DNA from: Bacillus sp. EB600
GTDB taxonomy: Bacteria; Bacillota; Bacilli; Bacillales; Cytobacillaceae
Length of the DNA stretch: 64,000 nucleotides
Direction: 5' to 3'
NCBI RefSeq assembly: GCF_024494385.1
Contig: NZ_JAEVLT010000004.1
Span: forward strand, 124,001-188,000
The first letter of the stretch is position 1; every line of letters begins with the position of its first letter. Both the position numbers and the translations under genes were made by a program. Shown here in pieces: positions 25,803 through 33,689 of this stretch. Under the pieces are notes generated by a model. The model saw nothing but the letters and a program-made list of their open reading frames with translations, was not told the DNA's origin and did no database searches.

Positions 25803-26740
25803 TTGCTTTCCTCCATGGCTATCGACTTTAAAATAGTTGATACTAAATCATCTGCAGTAAATCTTGAGGTTGGGCGCTGCAACTGGTATATATCTATTTT
25901 GTTTATGAATTTTGATGAAGCTTTAAAATGCCATTCTGATAACCCTAATCGATTGATTAATGAACTGCGAAACGTTTGGTTAAGTATTGTACGAAACCTT
26001 ACCAATCCTTCAATTTTACAAAGTGAAATACTTGGATTCTCTGATTTGCTAAGTTCAAAGACACCTGCAAGGGGTAAAGGATTCGGAAAAAAGTTAGATT
26101 TAACAGGAATGGAATACTTTGTTTCACGCTCGAATAATGGGTGATAATTCTTTGTCTCCATTCCAAATTCTCTCAAACTTTCTTGCCATAATTTCTGTTG
26201 AGGGTATGATGGCATCACAGAGGGAACATTACTACCATCTTTGAAGTCAATAGCTATGACATCATCACTAAGGAGTCTGTATCCCTTACTTATAAAAGCC
26301 GACGCTAAGGTTGATTTTCCTGCTCCAGATTCACCGATAAACGCATACGCCTTTCCATCAATAGCAACAGCACTACCATGCAAAGGAAGGATCCTTCTTT
26401 GCATCAGCAGCACACCTATACACGTTCCTAGTATATATAATCGAATCTTGGCTGCCTCTGATCCTTTCATCGGCAAAACAATGATTGATTTCCCATCTTT
26501 TATACAAAAGGTGGCCGTATTGGGTATTTGAAACATCACGGAGTTTTCTTCAACAGCAAACTTCCCTGGTTCATATTCAGATTTATTCCACATATGCGAT
26601 AAGTTATTATCTATATTAATAGAGATATCGACTTGCTCACCATTTTCTTCCGATTCTACTAATTCAGGAAGAGGAATTTCACTAAGAATTACTAAACCAA
26701 ACGCTTTATAAATTGTTCCTTCTGCAATCCCTATTGACAA
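25796..26740 (-). CDS. HPr-kinase-like lasso peptide tailoring kinase
   Basis: 314 residues from a TTG at 26740, chosen because GGAGGG lies upstream at good spacing; an in-frame ATG at 26764 has no site. The C-terminal HPr-kinase/phosphorylase-like domain holds LHGSAV (about 121), the P-loop FIGESGAGKST (about 134-144) and LLSDDVIAID (about 157-165). It lacks the full HPr kinase architecture, and the N-terminal half is unlike HprK. In paeninodin a protein of this type phosphorylates the side chain of the C-terminal Ser of the precursor. The precursor here also ends in Ser, supporting the same role. It is the first enzyme gene after the precursor stem-loop. Confidence 0.85.
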   Translation of the reverse strand: MSIGIAEGTIYKAFGLVILSEIPLPELVESEENGEQVDISINIDNNLSHMWNKSEYEPGKFAVEENSVMFQIPNTATFCIKDGKSIIVLPMKGSEAAKIRLYILGTCIGVLLMQRRILPLHGSAVAIDGKAYAFIGESGAGKSTLASAFISKGYRLLSDDVIAIDFKDGSNVPSVMPSYPQQKLWQESLREFGMETKNYHPLFERETKYSIPVKSNFFPNPLPLAGVFELSKSENPSISLCKIEGLVRFRTILNQTFRSSLINRLGLSEWHFKASSKFINKIDIYQLQRPTSRFTADDLVSTILKSIAMEESKC

Positions 26741-26771
26741 ATATCTCCCTCCAACCCCATTCATTAATTTG

Positions 26772-26806
26772 AAAAGCCCTCATACTATGTTTCATTGTAT
26801 AAGGGC
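26772..26806 (-). terminator. stem-loop after the lasso precursor (attenuator)
   Basis: On the minus strand GCCCTTATAC (26806-26797) pairs with GTATGAGGGC (26785-26776, one G-U), followed by UUUUC. The tract is short, so it is likely a partial terminator or RNA stabiliser. It lies 22 nt after the precursor stop and before the kinase, and would favour precursor mRNA over the enzyme genes. Confidence 0.7.
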
Positions 26807-26827
26807 AGGATGAACTAACTTGGTAAA

Positions 26828-26953
26828 TTAACTATAGTGGACTACTTCATCGATGTCAGGTTGTACTGCATCAGGAGTTTTAATTCCTGGTCCTGCCATT
26901 GTCATGCTGATATTAAGTACTTCTAACTCTAGCTTTTGCCATTCCTTTTTCAT
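26828..26953 (-). CDS. lasso peptide precursor (paeninodin-like)
   Basis: A 41-residue ORF with a GGGAGGTG ribosome site, 18 nt after the cyclase stop. The leader is MKKEWQKLELEVLNISMTM, with the conserved Thr at position -2 and a W-x-x-x-E-L-E-V-L recognition segment. The predicted core begins AGPGIKTPD and continues AVQPDIDEVVHYS: Ala1 would form an isopeptide bond with Asp9, giving a 9-residue ring and a 13-residue tail. Paeninodin, as I recall it, has core AGPGTSTPD followed by AFQPDPDEDVHYDS, so the ring motif and the QPD and VHY tail positions are shared. The C-terminal Ser is the presumed phosphorylation site of the neighbouring kinase. The product is a class II lasso peptide, possibly antibacterial. 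Confidence 0.93.
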   Translation of the reverse strand: MKKEWQKLELEVLNISMTMAGPGIKTPDAVQPDIDEVVHYS

Positions 26954-26971
26954 GTTGTCACCTCCCTTCAA

Positions 26972-28906
26972 TTAAAATGTTTTGATAAAGCGAGAAACGA
27001 TTAAAAAACGCATTAGAATTCTAAAATCAAAATCAAAAGCGTATTCAGGTTTTGCCTCTCTCCCTAACTTTGAAATTGCCTCTTTAATTACTTTTAAGTT
27101 TAAAAACTCTCCTATTAGCGAATCTGCACTTAACTGTTCAAGTTCATTTATAAAATCGTCCCAGTACTTAGTCATACGATGAACACCGTCTGCACCCTGT
27201 ACCCCTCTAGTTCTAAGATTTAATCGCACTTTATCTGGTAAATAATCCTTCGTAGCTCTTCTCACAAGTGATCTATCTAATCCATTTCGAACAAATTGAT
27301 GTTCAGGAACTGATAAGCAAAAATTAATAACGCGTAAATCATTGGTTGGGTCACGGTCCAAAAGGGAATAGCGCAGTGATAACTTTGAACCGTAAGTACC
27401 CGTTGTATTCCAATAATACAATTTTTCAAATTGCCTTTTTCTTACCTCATAAGCACTTGGAAATTCAGACGCTGAAATATCAATACCGTGTTCTTGAAGG
27501 TTCTCTAACACATGTGTTTTTTCAGCGAATTCGGGATTAATGATCATTGGAAAGTGAAAATGATCATTTGTGTTAATTAATTTATAGACAGCTGGAAATG
27601 CCTTTTTTCGGACTTCAGTCATAATCCTTGATTTCTTTACGGATATGTTTTTGCTATATAGGCTTAATTCATGAAATAATCGGATCCAATTCATCTTTTT
27701 TAATAAAACAGCATAGTAATCAAGAACAGGTCCCCAAGATATTGTCCAATTGCCCCTTTGTCCATTAAGTAATACTCCTATACCTTGCGAATGAGCCTGC
27801 TCATAAATTCCTTTTAACCAAAAAGTGTTTTCAAAAAACTTATAGGGCATTTCATGAATATCAAGCCATTCGTTTATTTCTGTAAATGGGTTTTTTTCTT
27901 CAAAGCTTAAATATTGGTCGTTGATATTTCCTACAAATTCAACAGTTGATTTTATATAAGATTTCTCATTTGCTATTCTGCTTTTATGCGTAAAGTCAAT
28001 AAAATCATCGACAGGAACATAACTAAATGTATGTAACTTTTTATTTTCTTTTTTTAATTCTTTTGCAGCAAAGCTTGCAACAGATCCTGAATCTAGTCCC
28101 CCGCTTAAATGCGCCCCAACATTGTGATAGGTTCGTATTCTAGATTTTACGGCAGCTCCAAAAACATCACGAAATGCTTCTTCATATTCTTGATCTGACT
28201 TAAGGTTTATTTTTACTCCATCTGTTAATGTAGAATATCTTGAAATCGACATCCTATTATTTACGATTGATATTGAATGTGAAGGAGGTACCTGTTCAAT
28301 ATTTTGGTAGATTGTTGTGGAAGGATCCACAGATTCAAAGTTAACCGGTATAGCCAAAAATTCAGCCAACCAATTTTCATTAAGTTTTTTCTCAATGTAT
28401 GGTAATGAGAGCAGTGGTTTTATCGCAGTGCAAAAGGCCATTTTTTGACCATTAAAAAAATAATATAATGTCCTGCTGCCTGAAAAGTCCCTTGCACCAA
28501 ATAGTTTCCCTTTTTTTTCATCCCAAATCATAAAAGCAAAGTCACCGACGAGAAACTTGGGAGTTTCTTCTCCCCATTTATAGTAAGCTAGTAAAATGAG
28601 CTCACTGTCGGTTATGACTTTTCTGCGGCCCCGGTCCACTTGTAATCTATCAAATAGCTCGTCCCGGTTATCAATGATGGCATCGGCTGTGATCGCTAAC
28701 TGTCTTTCATAGTCATAATATGGAAGCTTCTCGCCGATCGATTCTGGCGTGATCCACTGAGCATGGCAGCCAAGGAACACTTTGTCGTTATGCCATGTTT
28801 GAATATCATCTGCGGGGAACTTCTCCAGAGCTTTCATTATTCGTCTGCCATGTTCAAGATTAATCGGTTCATCATTTAAGTGGTAAATACCGGCAATTGC
28901 GCTCAT
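26972..28906 (-). CDS. lasso macrocyclase C (asparagine synthetase-like)
   Basis: 644 residues. The N-terminal glutaminase-like domain (about 1-210) starts MSAIAGIYHL, so the catalytic Cys2 of true asparagine synthetases is absent and glutamine hydrolysis is not expected. The C-terminal synthetase domain has the ATP PP-loop SGGLDSGSVASFA (268-280). It would adenylate the Asp9 side chain of the core and close the ring onto the N-terminal Ala. It has a strong GGGAGGAA site. It is the first annotated gene of the lasso operon and lies upstream of the precursor, the reverse of the usual A-C order. The promoter region contains the perfect SinR-type palindrome at 29093-29108. Confidence 0.92.
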   Translation of the reverse strand: MSAIAGIYHLNDEPINLEHGRRIMKALEKFPADDIQTWHNDKVFLGCHAQWITPESIGEKLPYYDYERQLAITADAIIDNRDELFDRLQVDRGRRKVITDSELILLAYYKWGEETPKFLVGDFAFMIWDEKKGKLFGARDFSGSRTLYYFFNGQKMAFCTAIKPLLSLPYIEKKLNENWLAEFLAIPVNFESVDPSTTIYQNIEQVPPSHSISIVNNRMSISRYSTLTDGVKINLKSDQEYEEAFRDVFGAAVKSRIRTYHNVGAHLSGGLDSGSVASFAAKELKKENKKLHTFSYVPVDDFIDFTHKSRIANEKSYIKSTVEFVGNINDQYLSFEEKNPFTEINEWLDIHEMPYKFFENTFWLKGIYEQAHSQGIGVLLNGQRGNWTISWGPVLDYYAVLLKKMNWIRLFHELSLYSKNISVKKSRIMTEVRKKAFPAVYKLINTNDHFHFPMIINPEFAEKTHVLENLQEHGIDISASEFPSAYEVRKRQFEKLYYWNTTGTYGSKLSLRYSLLDRDPTNDLRVINFCLSVPEHQFVRNGLDRSLVRRATKDYLPDKVRLNLRTRGVQGADGVHRMTKYWDDFINELEQLSADSLIGEFLNLKVIKEAISKLGREAKPEYAFDFDFRILMRFLIVSRFIKTF

Positions 28907-28946
28907 GTTTTCCTCCCGCAGTATATATATATATGAAGAATGTTTA

Positions 28947-29018
28947 CTATTTCGAATAATAGTTCGGTAAATAGAACGATCCAGGCATGATTAACCGAAG
29001 GGAATCATCCATTTTCAT
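28947..29018 (-). CDS. possible 23-aa leader peptide of the lasso operon
   Basis: A short ORF with an AAAGGAAAT site and ATG codons at 29018 and 29012. It reads MKMDDSLRLIMPGS then FYLPNYYSK and stops at TAG 41 nt before the cyclase start. It has no lasso-type leader and is not a second precursor. It could be a leader peptide or chance; the evidence is only the ribosome site and position. Confidence 0.25.
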   Translation of the reverse strand: MKMDDSLRLIMPGSFYLPNYYSK

Positions 29019-29092
29019 TTCCTTTATAAAATTTTGCTTTATACAAACAAAATACATGGTATTTTCAAATTAGCTTTATTTAGGTTCCGTTG

Positions 29093-29108
29093 GTTCTTTA
29101 TAAAGAAC
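29093..29108 (-). promoter_or_regulatory. perfect SinR-type operator upstream of the lasso operon
   Basis: GTTCTTTATAAAGAAC, a perfect 16-bp palindrome made of two GTTCTTT half-sites in inverted orientation, 187 nt upstream of the cyclase ATG. A possible weak promoter on the minus strand (TTTATA, 16 nt, TATAAA) would overlap it. The rest of 28907-29253 is AT-rich, with a (TA)n run at 28921-28934, and otherwise shows only the tiny ORF listed above. Confidence 0.75.
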
Positions 29109-29253
29109 ATCTTGTAAATATAAATTATCATCTATTAAATCAGCTGTCAATAATATTCTGAAAAATAACATTACTTTTTACCCAAGCTTTACATTTCCAT
29201 TCAATTAGCCAATTTATAAAAAAGCCCACTTAAAACATAGGTTTAATTTTATA

Positions 29254-29282
29254 TTGACAATTACCTGTCATTGTAGTAAATT
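29254..29282 (+). promoter_or_regulatory. promoter of the met operon
   Basis: TTGACA at 29254-29259 and a weak TAAATT at 29277-29282 with a 17-bp spacer, 24 nt before the S-box aptamer. The -35 is consensus and the -10 is poor. Confidence 0.55.
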
Positions 29283-29305
29283 TTATAAATAATCGAAATA
29301 TTAAT

Positions 29306-29421
29306 TTCTTATCAAGAGAGGTTGAGGGAATGGCCCGAAGACGCCTCAGCAACCTTCAATGGTGTTTTCATTGAAAAGGTGCTAAGTCCTACAAGTTTTT
29401 TACTAACTTGGGAGATAAGAA
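29306..29421 (+). promoter_or_regulatory. SAM-I (S-box) riboswitch
   Basis: A textbook S-box aptamer. The P1 5' strand is TTCTTATCAAGAG, followed by AGGTTGAGGGAATGGCCCGA and GACGCCTCAGCAACC. A variable P3 hairpin (ATGGTGTTTTCATT) precedes AAGGTGCTAAGTCCTAC and the 3' P1 strand GGGAGATAAGAA. SAM binding stabilises P1 and allows the terminator at 29446 to form, shutting off metI-metC-yitJ-metH when SAM is plentiful. Confidence 0.97.
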
Positions 29422-29445
29422 GAATGACTATGTGAATTTGCTAAC

Positions 29446-29480
29446 AAAAGTCTTCTTCTTCAGTGGGAGGACTTTTTTTA
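29446..29480 (+). terminator. S-box terminator
   Basis: AAAAGTCTTCT pairs with GGAGGACTTTT around a short loop and is followed by a U-rich run. It is the expression platform of the riboswitch, 52 nt upstream of metI. Confidence 0.85.
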
Positions 29481-29531
29481 TTACCTCTTATAGGATTGAA
29501 ACCTTTTAAACTATCATAAGGAGATGTCATC

Positions 29532-30644
29532 ATGGTGAAAATTGACACAAAACTTGCGCAAATTGGAAATCGAAGTGATACAGCTACAGGAACAGTAAAC
29601 CCGCCTGTTTATTTTTCTACTGCTTACCGTCATGCAGGAATTGGGCAATCAACTGGCTTTGATTATGTTCGAACAGGGAATCCAACAAGACAGATCCTTG
29701 AACAAGCTATTGCCGATTTAGAATGCGGCGATCAAGGCTTTGCCTGCAGCTCCGGTATGGCAGCTATTTTTACCGTCCTTTCCTTATTTCAATCAGGTGA
29801 TGAATGGTTAGTAAGCGAGGATTTATATGGCGGAACGTACCGCTTATTAGAACAAGGCTATAAAAAATGGGGATTAAGTGCTAATTATATAAACACATGT
29901 TGTCCGGAAGAGATTGAAAGTAAGATTACCCATCAAACAAAGGCGATCTTCCTTGAAACTCCGACAAACCCACTTATGCAGCAAACAGACATTACAGCCG
30001 TTGCTGAAATTGCTAAGAAACACGGTGTATTGCTTATTGTTGATAATACATTTTATACCCCGATTTTGCAGCAGCCGATCAAGCTTGGCGCAGATATTGT
30101 CATCCATAGCGCAACAAAATACCTTGGCGGACATAATGATGTTCTTGCCGGTCTCATTGTTGCAAAGGGGAAAGAAATTTGTGATGGTTTGGCCCTGCAT
30201 CATAACGGCGCCGGTGCTGTTCTAAGTCCATTTGACTCATGGTTGCTGATTCGCGGAATGAAAACTTTATCGCTTAGAATGCAGCAGCACGAGAAAAATG
30301 CCAAAGCAATTGTCAGCTATCTTACTGACCATGAGGGTGTTACAGATGTACTTTATCCCGGCAGAGGCGGGATGATTTCCTTCCGTTTAAAGGAAGAAAC
30401 ATGGATTAATCCATTTTTACAAGGTCTATCACTTGTCTCTTTCGCGGAAAGCCTTGGCGGCGTAGAGAGCTTGATTACTTATCCAGCAACACAAACACAT
30501 GCAGATATTCCCGAGGAAAAAAGGATAGCTGCTGGCGTTGATAACCGCTTATTACGTTTTTCGGTAGGAATTGAAGATGCAGAGGATCTAATCGCCGATC
30601 TAGAACAAGCTTTTGCTAACATTAAAGAAGGAGTGAATGCATAA
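29532..30644 (+). CDS. metI: MetI cystathionine gamma-synthase / O-acetylhomoserine thiolyase
   Basis: A 370-residue Cys/Met-metabolism PLP enzyme. Motifs are YVRTGNPTRQ (PLP phosphate contacts), ACSSGMAAI (71-79), VDNTFYTP (170-177) and the Schiff-base Lys196 in HSATKYLGGH. It makes cystathionine (or homocysteine directly) from O-acetylhomoserine. AAGGAG precedes the ATG. It is the first gene of the S-box-controlled operon, and its stop overlaps the region of the metC start (TAATGG), so they are coupled. Confidence 0.95.
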   Translation: MVKIDTKLAQIGNRSDTATGTVNPPVYFSTAYRHAGIGQSTGFDYVRTGNPTRQILEQAIADLECGDQGFACSSGMAAIFTVLSLFQSGDEWLVSEDLYGGTYRLLEQGYKKWGLSANYINTCCPEEIESKITHQTKAIFLETPTNPLMQQTDITAVAEIAKKHGVLLIVDNTFYTPILQQPIKLGADIVIHSATKYLGGHNDVLAGLIVAKGKEICDGLALHHNGAGAVLSPFDSWLLIRGMKTLSLRMQQHEKNAKAIVSYLTDHEGVTDVLYPGRGGMISFRLKEETWINPFLQGLSLVSFAESLGGVESLITYPATQTHADIPEEKRIAAGVDNRLLRFSVGIEDAEDLIADLEQAFANIKEGVNA

Positions 30645-31816
30645 TGGAAAACGAAGAATTTAGTTTTGAAACGAGATTACTGCACAATCGGCATAAAATT
30701 GATGAGGCTACTGGGGCTGTCAGTGTACCGATTCAACATGCAACCACCTTTCATCAATCTGATATCGACCAATTTGGAAAATACGATTACAGCCGCAGTT
30801 TAAATCCTACAAGGGAAGCACTTGAAGATGTCATTGCTGAATTAGAAGGCGGCACAAGAGGTTTTGCCTTTGCATCAGGAATGGCTGCCATTTCAATGGC
30901 ATTTCTGCTTCTTTCCGCTGGGGACCATGTGGTCATAACGGAGGATGTTTACGGCGGAACATTCCGTCTGGTGACGGAAGTGCTTCCCCGCTTAGGAATT
31001 GACCATACATTTGTTGACATGACCGATCTAGAACAAGTAAAAGCAGCAATCAAACCAAATACGAAGCTCTTTTATGTTGAAACACCATCAAACCCGACGT
31101 TAAAGGTTACAGACATCAAAGCCGTCAGCCAGATTGCCAAAGAGGTTGGAGCGCTGACATTTGTTGATAATACTTTCTTAACTCCGGCATTGCAAAGGCC
31201 GCTTGATCTGGGCGCTGACATTGTCCTGCATAGTGCGACTAAATTTTTAGCAGGCCATAGCGACGTTCTCGCTGGACTTGCCGTTGTAAAGGATGAAGAT
31301 TTAGCGAAGCGCCTATACTTCCTGCAAAATTCATTTGGTGCCGTTCTTGGTGTTCAAGATGCTTGGCTTGTGATGAGAGGAATCAAAACACTGCATGTTC
31401 GCTTGGAGCACGCACAAAAATCAGCCCTCAAAATAGCTGAGTTTTTAAATTCTCATCCGCTTGTCAACAAGGTTTTTTACCCTGGACTTGTAAACCACCC
31501 GCAGTACCAAATCCAAAAGGAACAGGCAACAGGAGCAGGTGCTGTATTATCTTTTGAATTAAAGGATGAAGAAACCCTTCGTTTATTTGTATCGGAAGTA
31601 AAAATCCCTGTTTTTGCGGTAAGCCTTGGGGCAGTGGAATCCATTTTGTCCTATCCGAAAACAATGTCACATGCGGCTATGCCACAGGCAGAAAGAGAAC
31701 AACGCGGCATTACCAATAGCCTGCTAAGACTTTCTGTCGGCCTAGAGAATCCAGATGATCTTATTAAGGATTTTTCAGACGCGTTAAAGTTTGTTCAAGC
31801 CAAACAATTAGTTTAG
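30644..31816 (+). CDS. metC: MetC cystathionine beta-lyase
   Basis: A 390-residue paralogue of MetI in the same PLP family. It has [12 protein letters not shown] (48-59), [10 protein letters not shown] (75-84), VDNTFLTP (174-181) and the catalytic Lys200 in [10 protein letters not shown]. It cleaves cystathionine to homocysteine, pyruvate and ammonia. The order metI-metC matches B. subtilis. Its ATG shares bases with the metI stop. Confidence 0.95.
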   Translation: MENEEFSFETRLLHNRHKIDEATGAVSVPIQHATTFHQSDIDQFGKYDYSRSLNPTREALEDVIAELEGGTRGFAFASGMAAISMAFLLLSAGDHVVITEDVYGGTFRLVTEVLPRLGIDHTFVDMTDLEQVKAAIKPNTKLFYVETPSNPTLKVTDIKAVSQIAKEVGALTFVDNTFLTPALQRPLDLGADIVLHSATKFLAGHSDVLAGLAVVKDEDLAKRLYFLQNSFGAVLGVQDAWLVMRGIKTLHVRLEHAQKSALKIAEFLNSHPLVNKVFYPGLVNHPQYQIQKEQATGAGAVLSFELKDEETLRLFVSEVKIPVFAVSLGAVESILSYPKTMSHAAMPQAEREQRGITNSLLRLSVGLENPDDLIKDFSDALKFVQAKQLV

Positions 31817-31826
31817 GAGAATGGAA

Positions 31827-33689
31827 ATGAATTTTCTAAAAAAGCTGGAAAAACAAATTTTAATCGGCGATGGAGCCATGGGCACTCTTCTCTATTCCTT
31901 TGGTAAGGACAGCTGCTTTGAGGAGCTAAATCTATCACATTCTGAACAAATCCAAAGCATCCACTCGGCCTATATCGAGGCCGGTGCGGATGTGATCCAG
32001 ACAAACACATATGCCGCCAACTATTTGAAGCTGCAACGATATGGCTTGGAGGACTCAGTTAAAGAGATTAATAGCGCCGCTGTAAAAAATGCTAAAAAAG
32101 CTGCCCAGGACAATGCCTATATTCTTGGAACAATCGGCGGAAACCGGGGCATAAAACCAAATTCGATAACAATAGAAGACATAAAACGGAGCTTCCGTGA
32201 ACAATTATATTGTCTTTTACTAGAAGAAGTTGACGGGATTATTCTCGAAACGTACTATGACCGGACCGAACTGGAAACAGTGCTAACGATCGCCCGCAAG
32301 GAAACAACGCTGCCGATTATTGCACAAGTATCCCTCTTAGAAATAGGAATATTACAGGATCAAACACTGATTAATGAAGAGTTTAAGCGGCTGGAAGCGC
32401 TCGGAGCCGATGTTGTCGGGTTAAACTGCCGGCTTGGCCCTCATCATATGTTAAAGACCCTTGAACAGGTTGAACTGCCAAAGCATGCTTATCTGTCAGC
32501 TTTTCCAAACGCAAGTCTGCCAACCTATACAGATGGAAAATTCCACTATGAGAGTGACTCAGAGTATTTCCGAAAAGCAGCGCAAGACTTTCGAGAGCAA
32601 GGGGTTCGCTTATTAGGCGGCTGCTGTGGAACGACGCCGGAGCATATTCGTGCATTTGCAGCGGAACTCAAAAATGTTGCTCCAACAACTGAAAAGACTG
32701 TAAAATTAGTACCAGAGAAAATTGTTATCGAAACATCCAGTGTAAAAAGAGAATTTCCTCGACTTGAGGAGAAAGTTAAAGAGAGACCATCCGTTATTGT
32801 CGAATTAGATCCGCCCCGAAAGCTGGATACAACAAAATTTTTCGAAGGGGCAAAAGTACTGAAGGAAGCTGGAATTGACGCGATTACAATGGCTGATAAT
32901 TCACTCGCTTCCGTCAGGATTTCAAATGAATCCCTAGGCTACCTCGTAAAGTCAAAATTAGCGATGAGGCCGCTCATTCATATTGCCTGCCGAGACCGCA
33001 ATATTATCGGCTTGCAATCACATTTAATGGGATTGCATACATTGGGATTGCATGATGTGCTGGCAATTACCGGTGACCCGGCGCGGGTTGGCGATTTTCC
33101 TGGGGCATCATCTGTTTATGATGTTTCTTCGTTTGAATTGATTCAGATGATGAAGCAGTTAAATGAAGGCTTGTCATTTTCCGGAAAGGACTTAGGCCAA
33201 AAAACCGACTTCAGTATTGCTGCAGCCTTTAATCCAAATGTCCGTACCCTTGATAAAGCGGTCAAACGACTCGAAAAGAAAATCGAATATGGGGCTGATT
33301 ATTTCATTACCCAGCCTGTTTTTTCAGAGGAAAAATTAGTCGAGGTTTATGAACACACAAAGCAGCTTAAAGCGCCGATTTATATTGGCTTAATGCCTTT
33401 GCTTAGCGGTAAAAACACTGAATTTCTTCATAATGAAGTACCTGGCATCAAAATTGCTGATACGATCCGCGACCGGATGGCCAAATTTAAAGATGATCCA
33501 ATCCAAGCAAGCCGAGAAGGAATCGAAATTACCAAATCATTAATTGACGCAGCACTGGACTTATTCAACGGAATTTATTTAATTACACCATTTTTACGCT
33601 ATGAGTTAACGGCTGAGTTAGCCACTTATACCCGTCAGCGTGCAAGCAAATTGAGGAGGAGCAGCTATGCCGAAAACATCATTAACTGA
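31827..33689 (+). CDS. yitJ: bifunctional homocysteine S-methyltransferase / methylenetetrahydrofolate reductase
   Basis: 620 residues from the ATG at 31827, which has AGGAG at seven bases; an in-frame ATG at 31821 is too close to that site. The N-terminal homocysteine methyltransferase domain (about 1-290) has [10 protein letters not shown], the Zn-binding Cys in GLNCRLGP and the [10 protein letters not shown] pair. The C-terminal half (about 310-600) is a MetF-type FAD reductase with [21 protein letters not shown] and DYFITQPVF. It probably supplies 5-methyl-THF to MetH, and its N-terminal half may use S-methylmethionine-type donors. The 3' end overlaps metH by 23 nt. Confidence 0.93.
   Translation: MNFLKKLEKQILIGDGAMGTLLYSFGKDSCFEELNLSHSEQIQSIHSAYIEAGADVIQTNTYAANYLKLQRYGLEDSVKEINSAAVKNAKKAAQDNAYILGTIGGNRGIKPNSITIEDIKRSFREQLYCLLLEEVDGIILETYYDRTELETVLTIARKETTLPIIAQVSLLEIGILQDQTLINEEFKRLEALGADVVGLNCRLGPHHMLKTLEQVELPKHAYLSAFPNASLPTYTDGKFHYESDSEYFRKAAQDFREQGVRLLGGCCGTTPEHIRAFAAELKNVAPTTEKTVKLVPEKIVIETSSVKREFPRLEEKVKERPSVIVELDPPRKLDTTKFFEGAKVLKEAGIDAITMADNSLASVRISNESLGYLVKSKLAMRPLIHIACRDRNIIGLQSHLMGLHTLGLHDVLAITGDPARVGDFPGASSVYDVSSFELIQMMKQLNEGLSFSGKDLGQKTDFSIAAAFNPNVRTLDKAVKRLEKKIEYGADYFITQPVFSEEKLVEVYEHTKQLKAPIYIGLMPLLSGKNTEFLHNEVPGIKIADTIRDRMAKFKDDPIQASREGIEITKSLIDAALDLFNGIYLITPFLRYELTAELATYTRQRASKLRRSSYAENIIN

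Noticed and set aside
28947..29018. Second lasso precursor
   Set aside because: It has no leader, no Thr at -2 and no Gly/Ala1 to Asp/Glu ring pattern.
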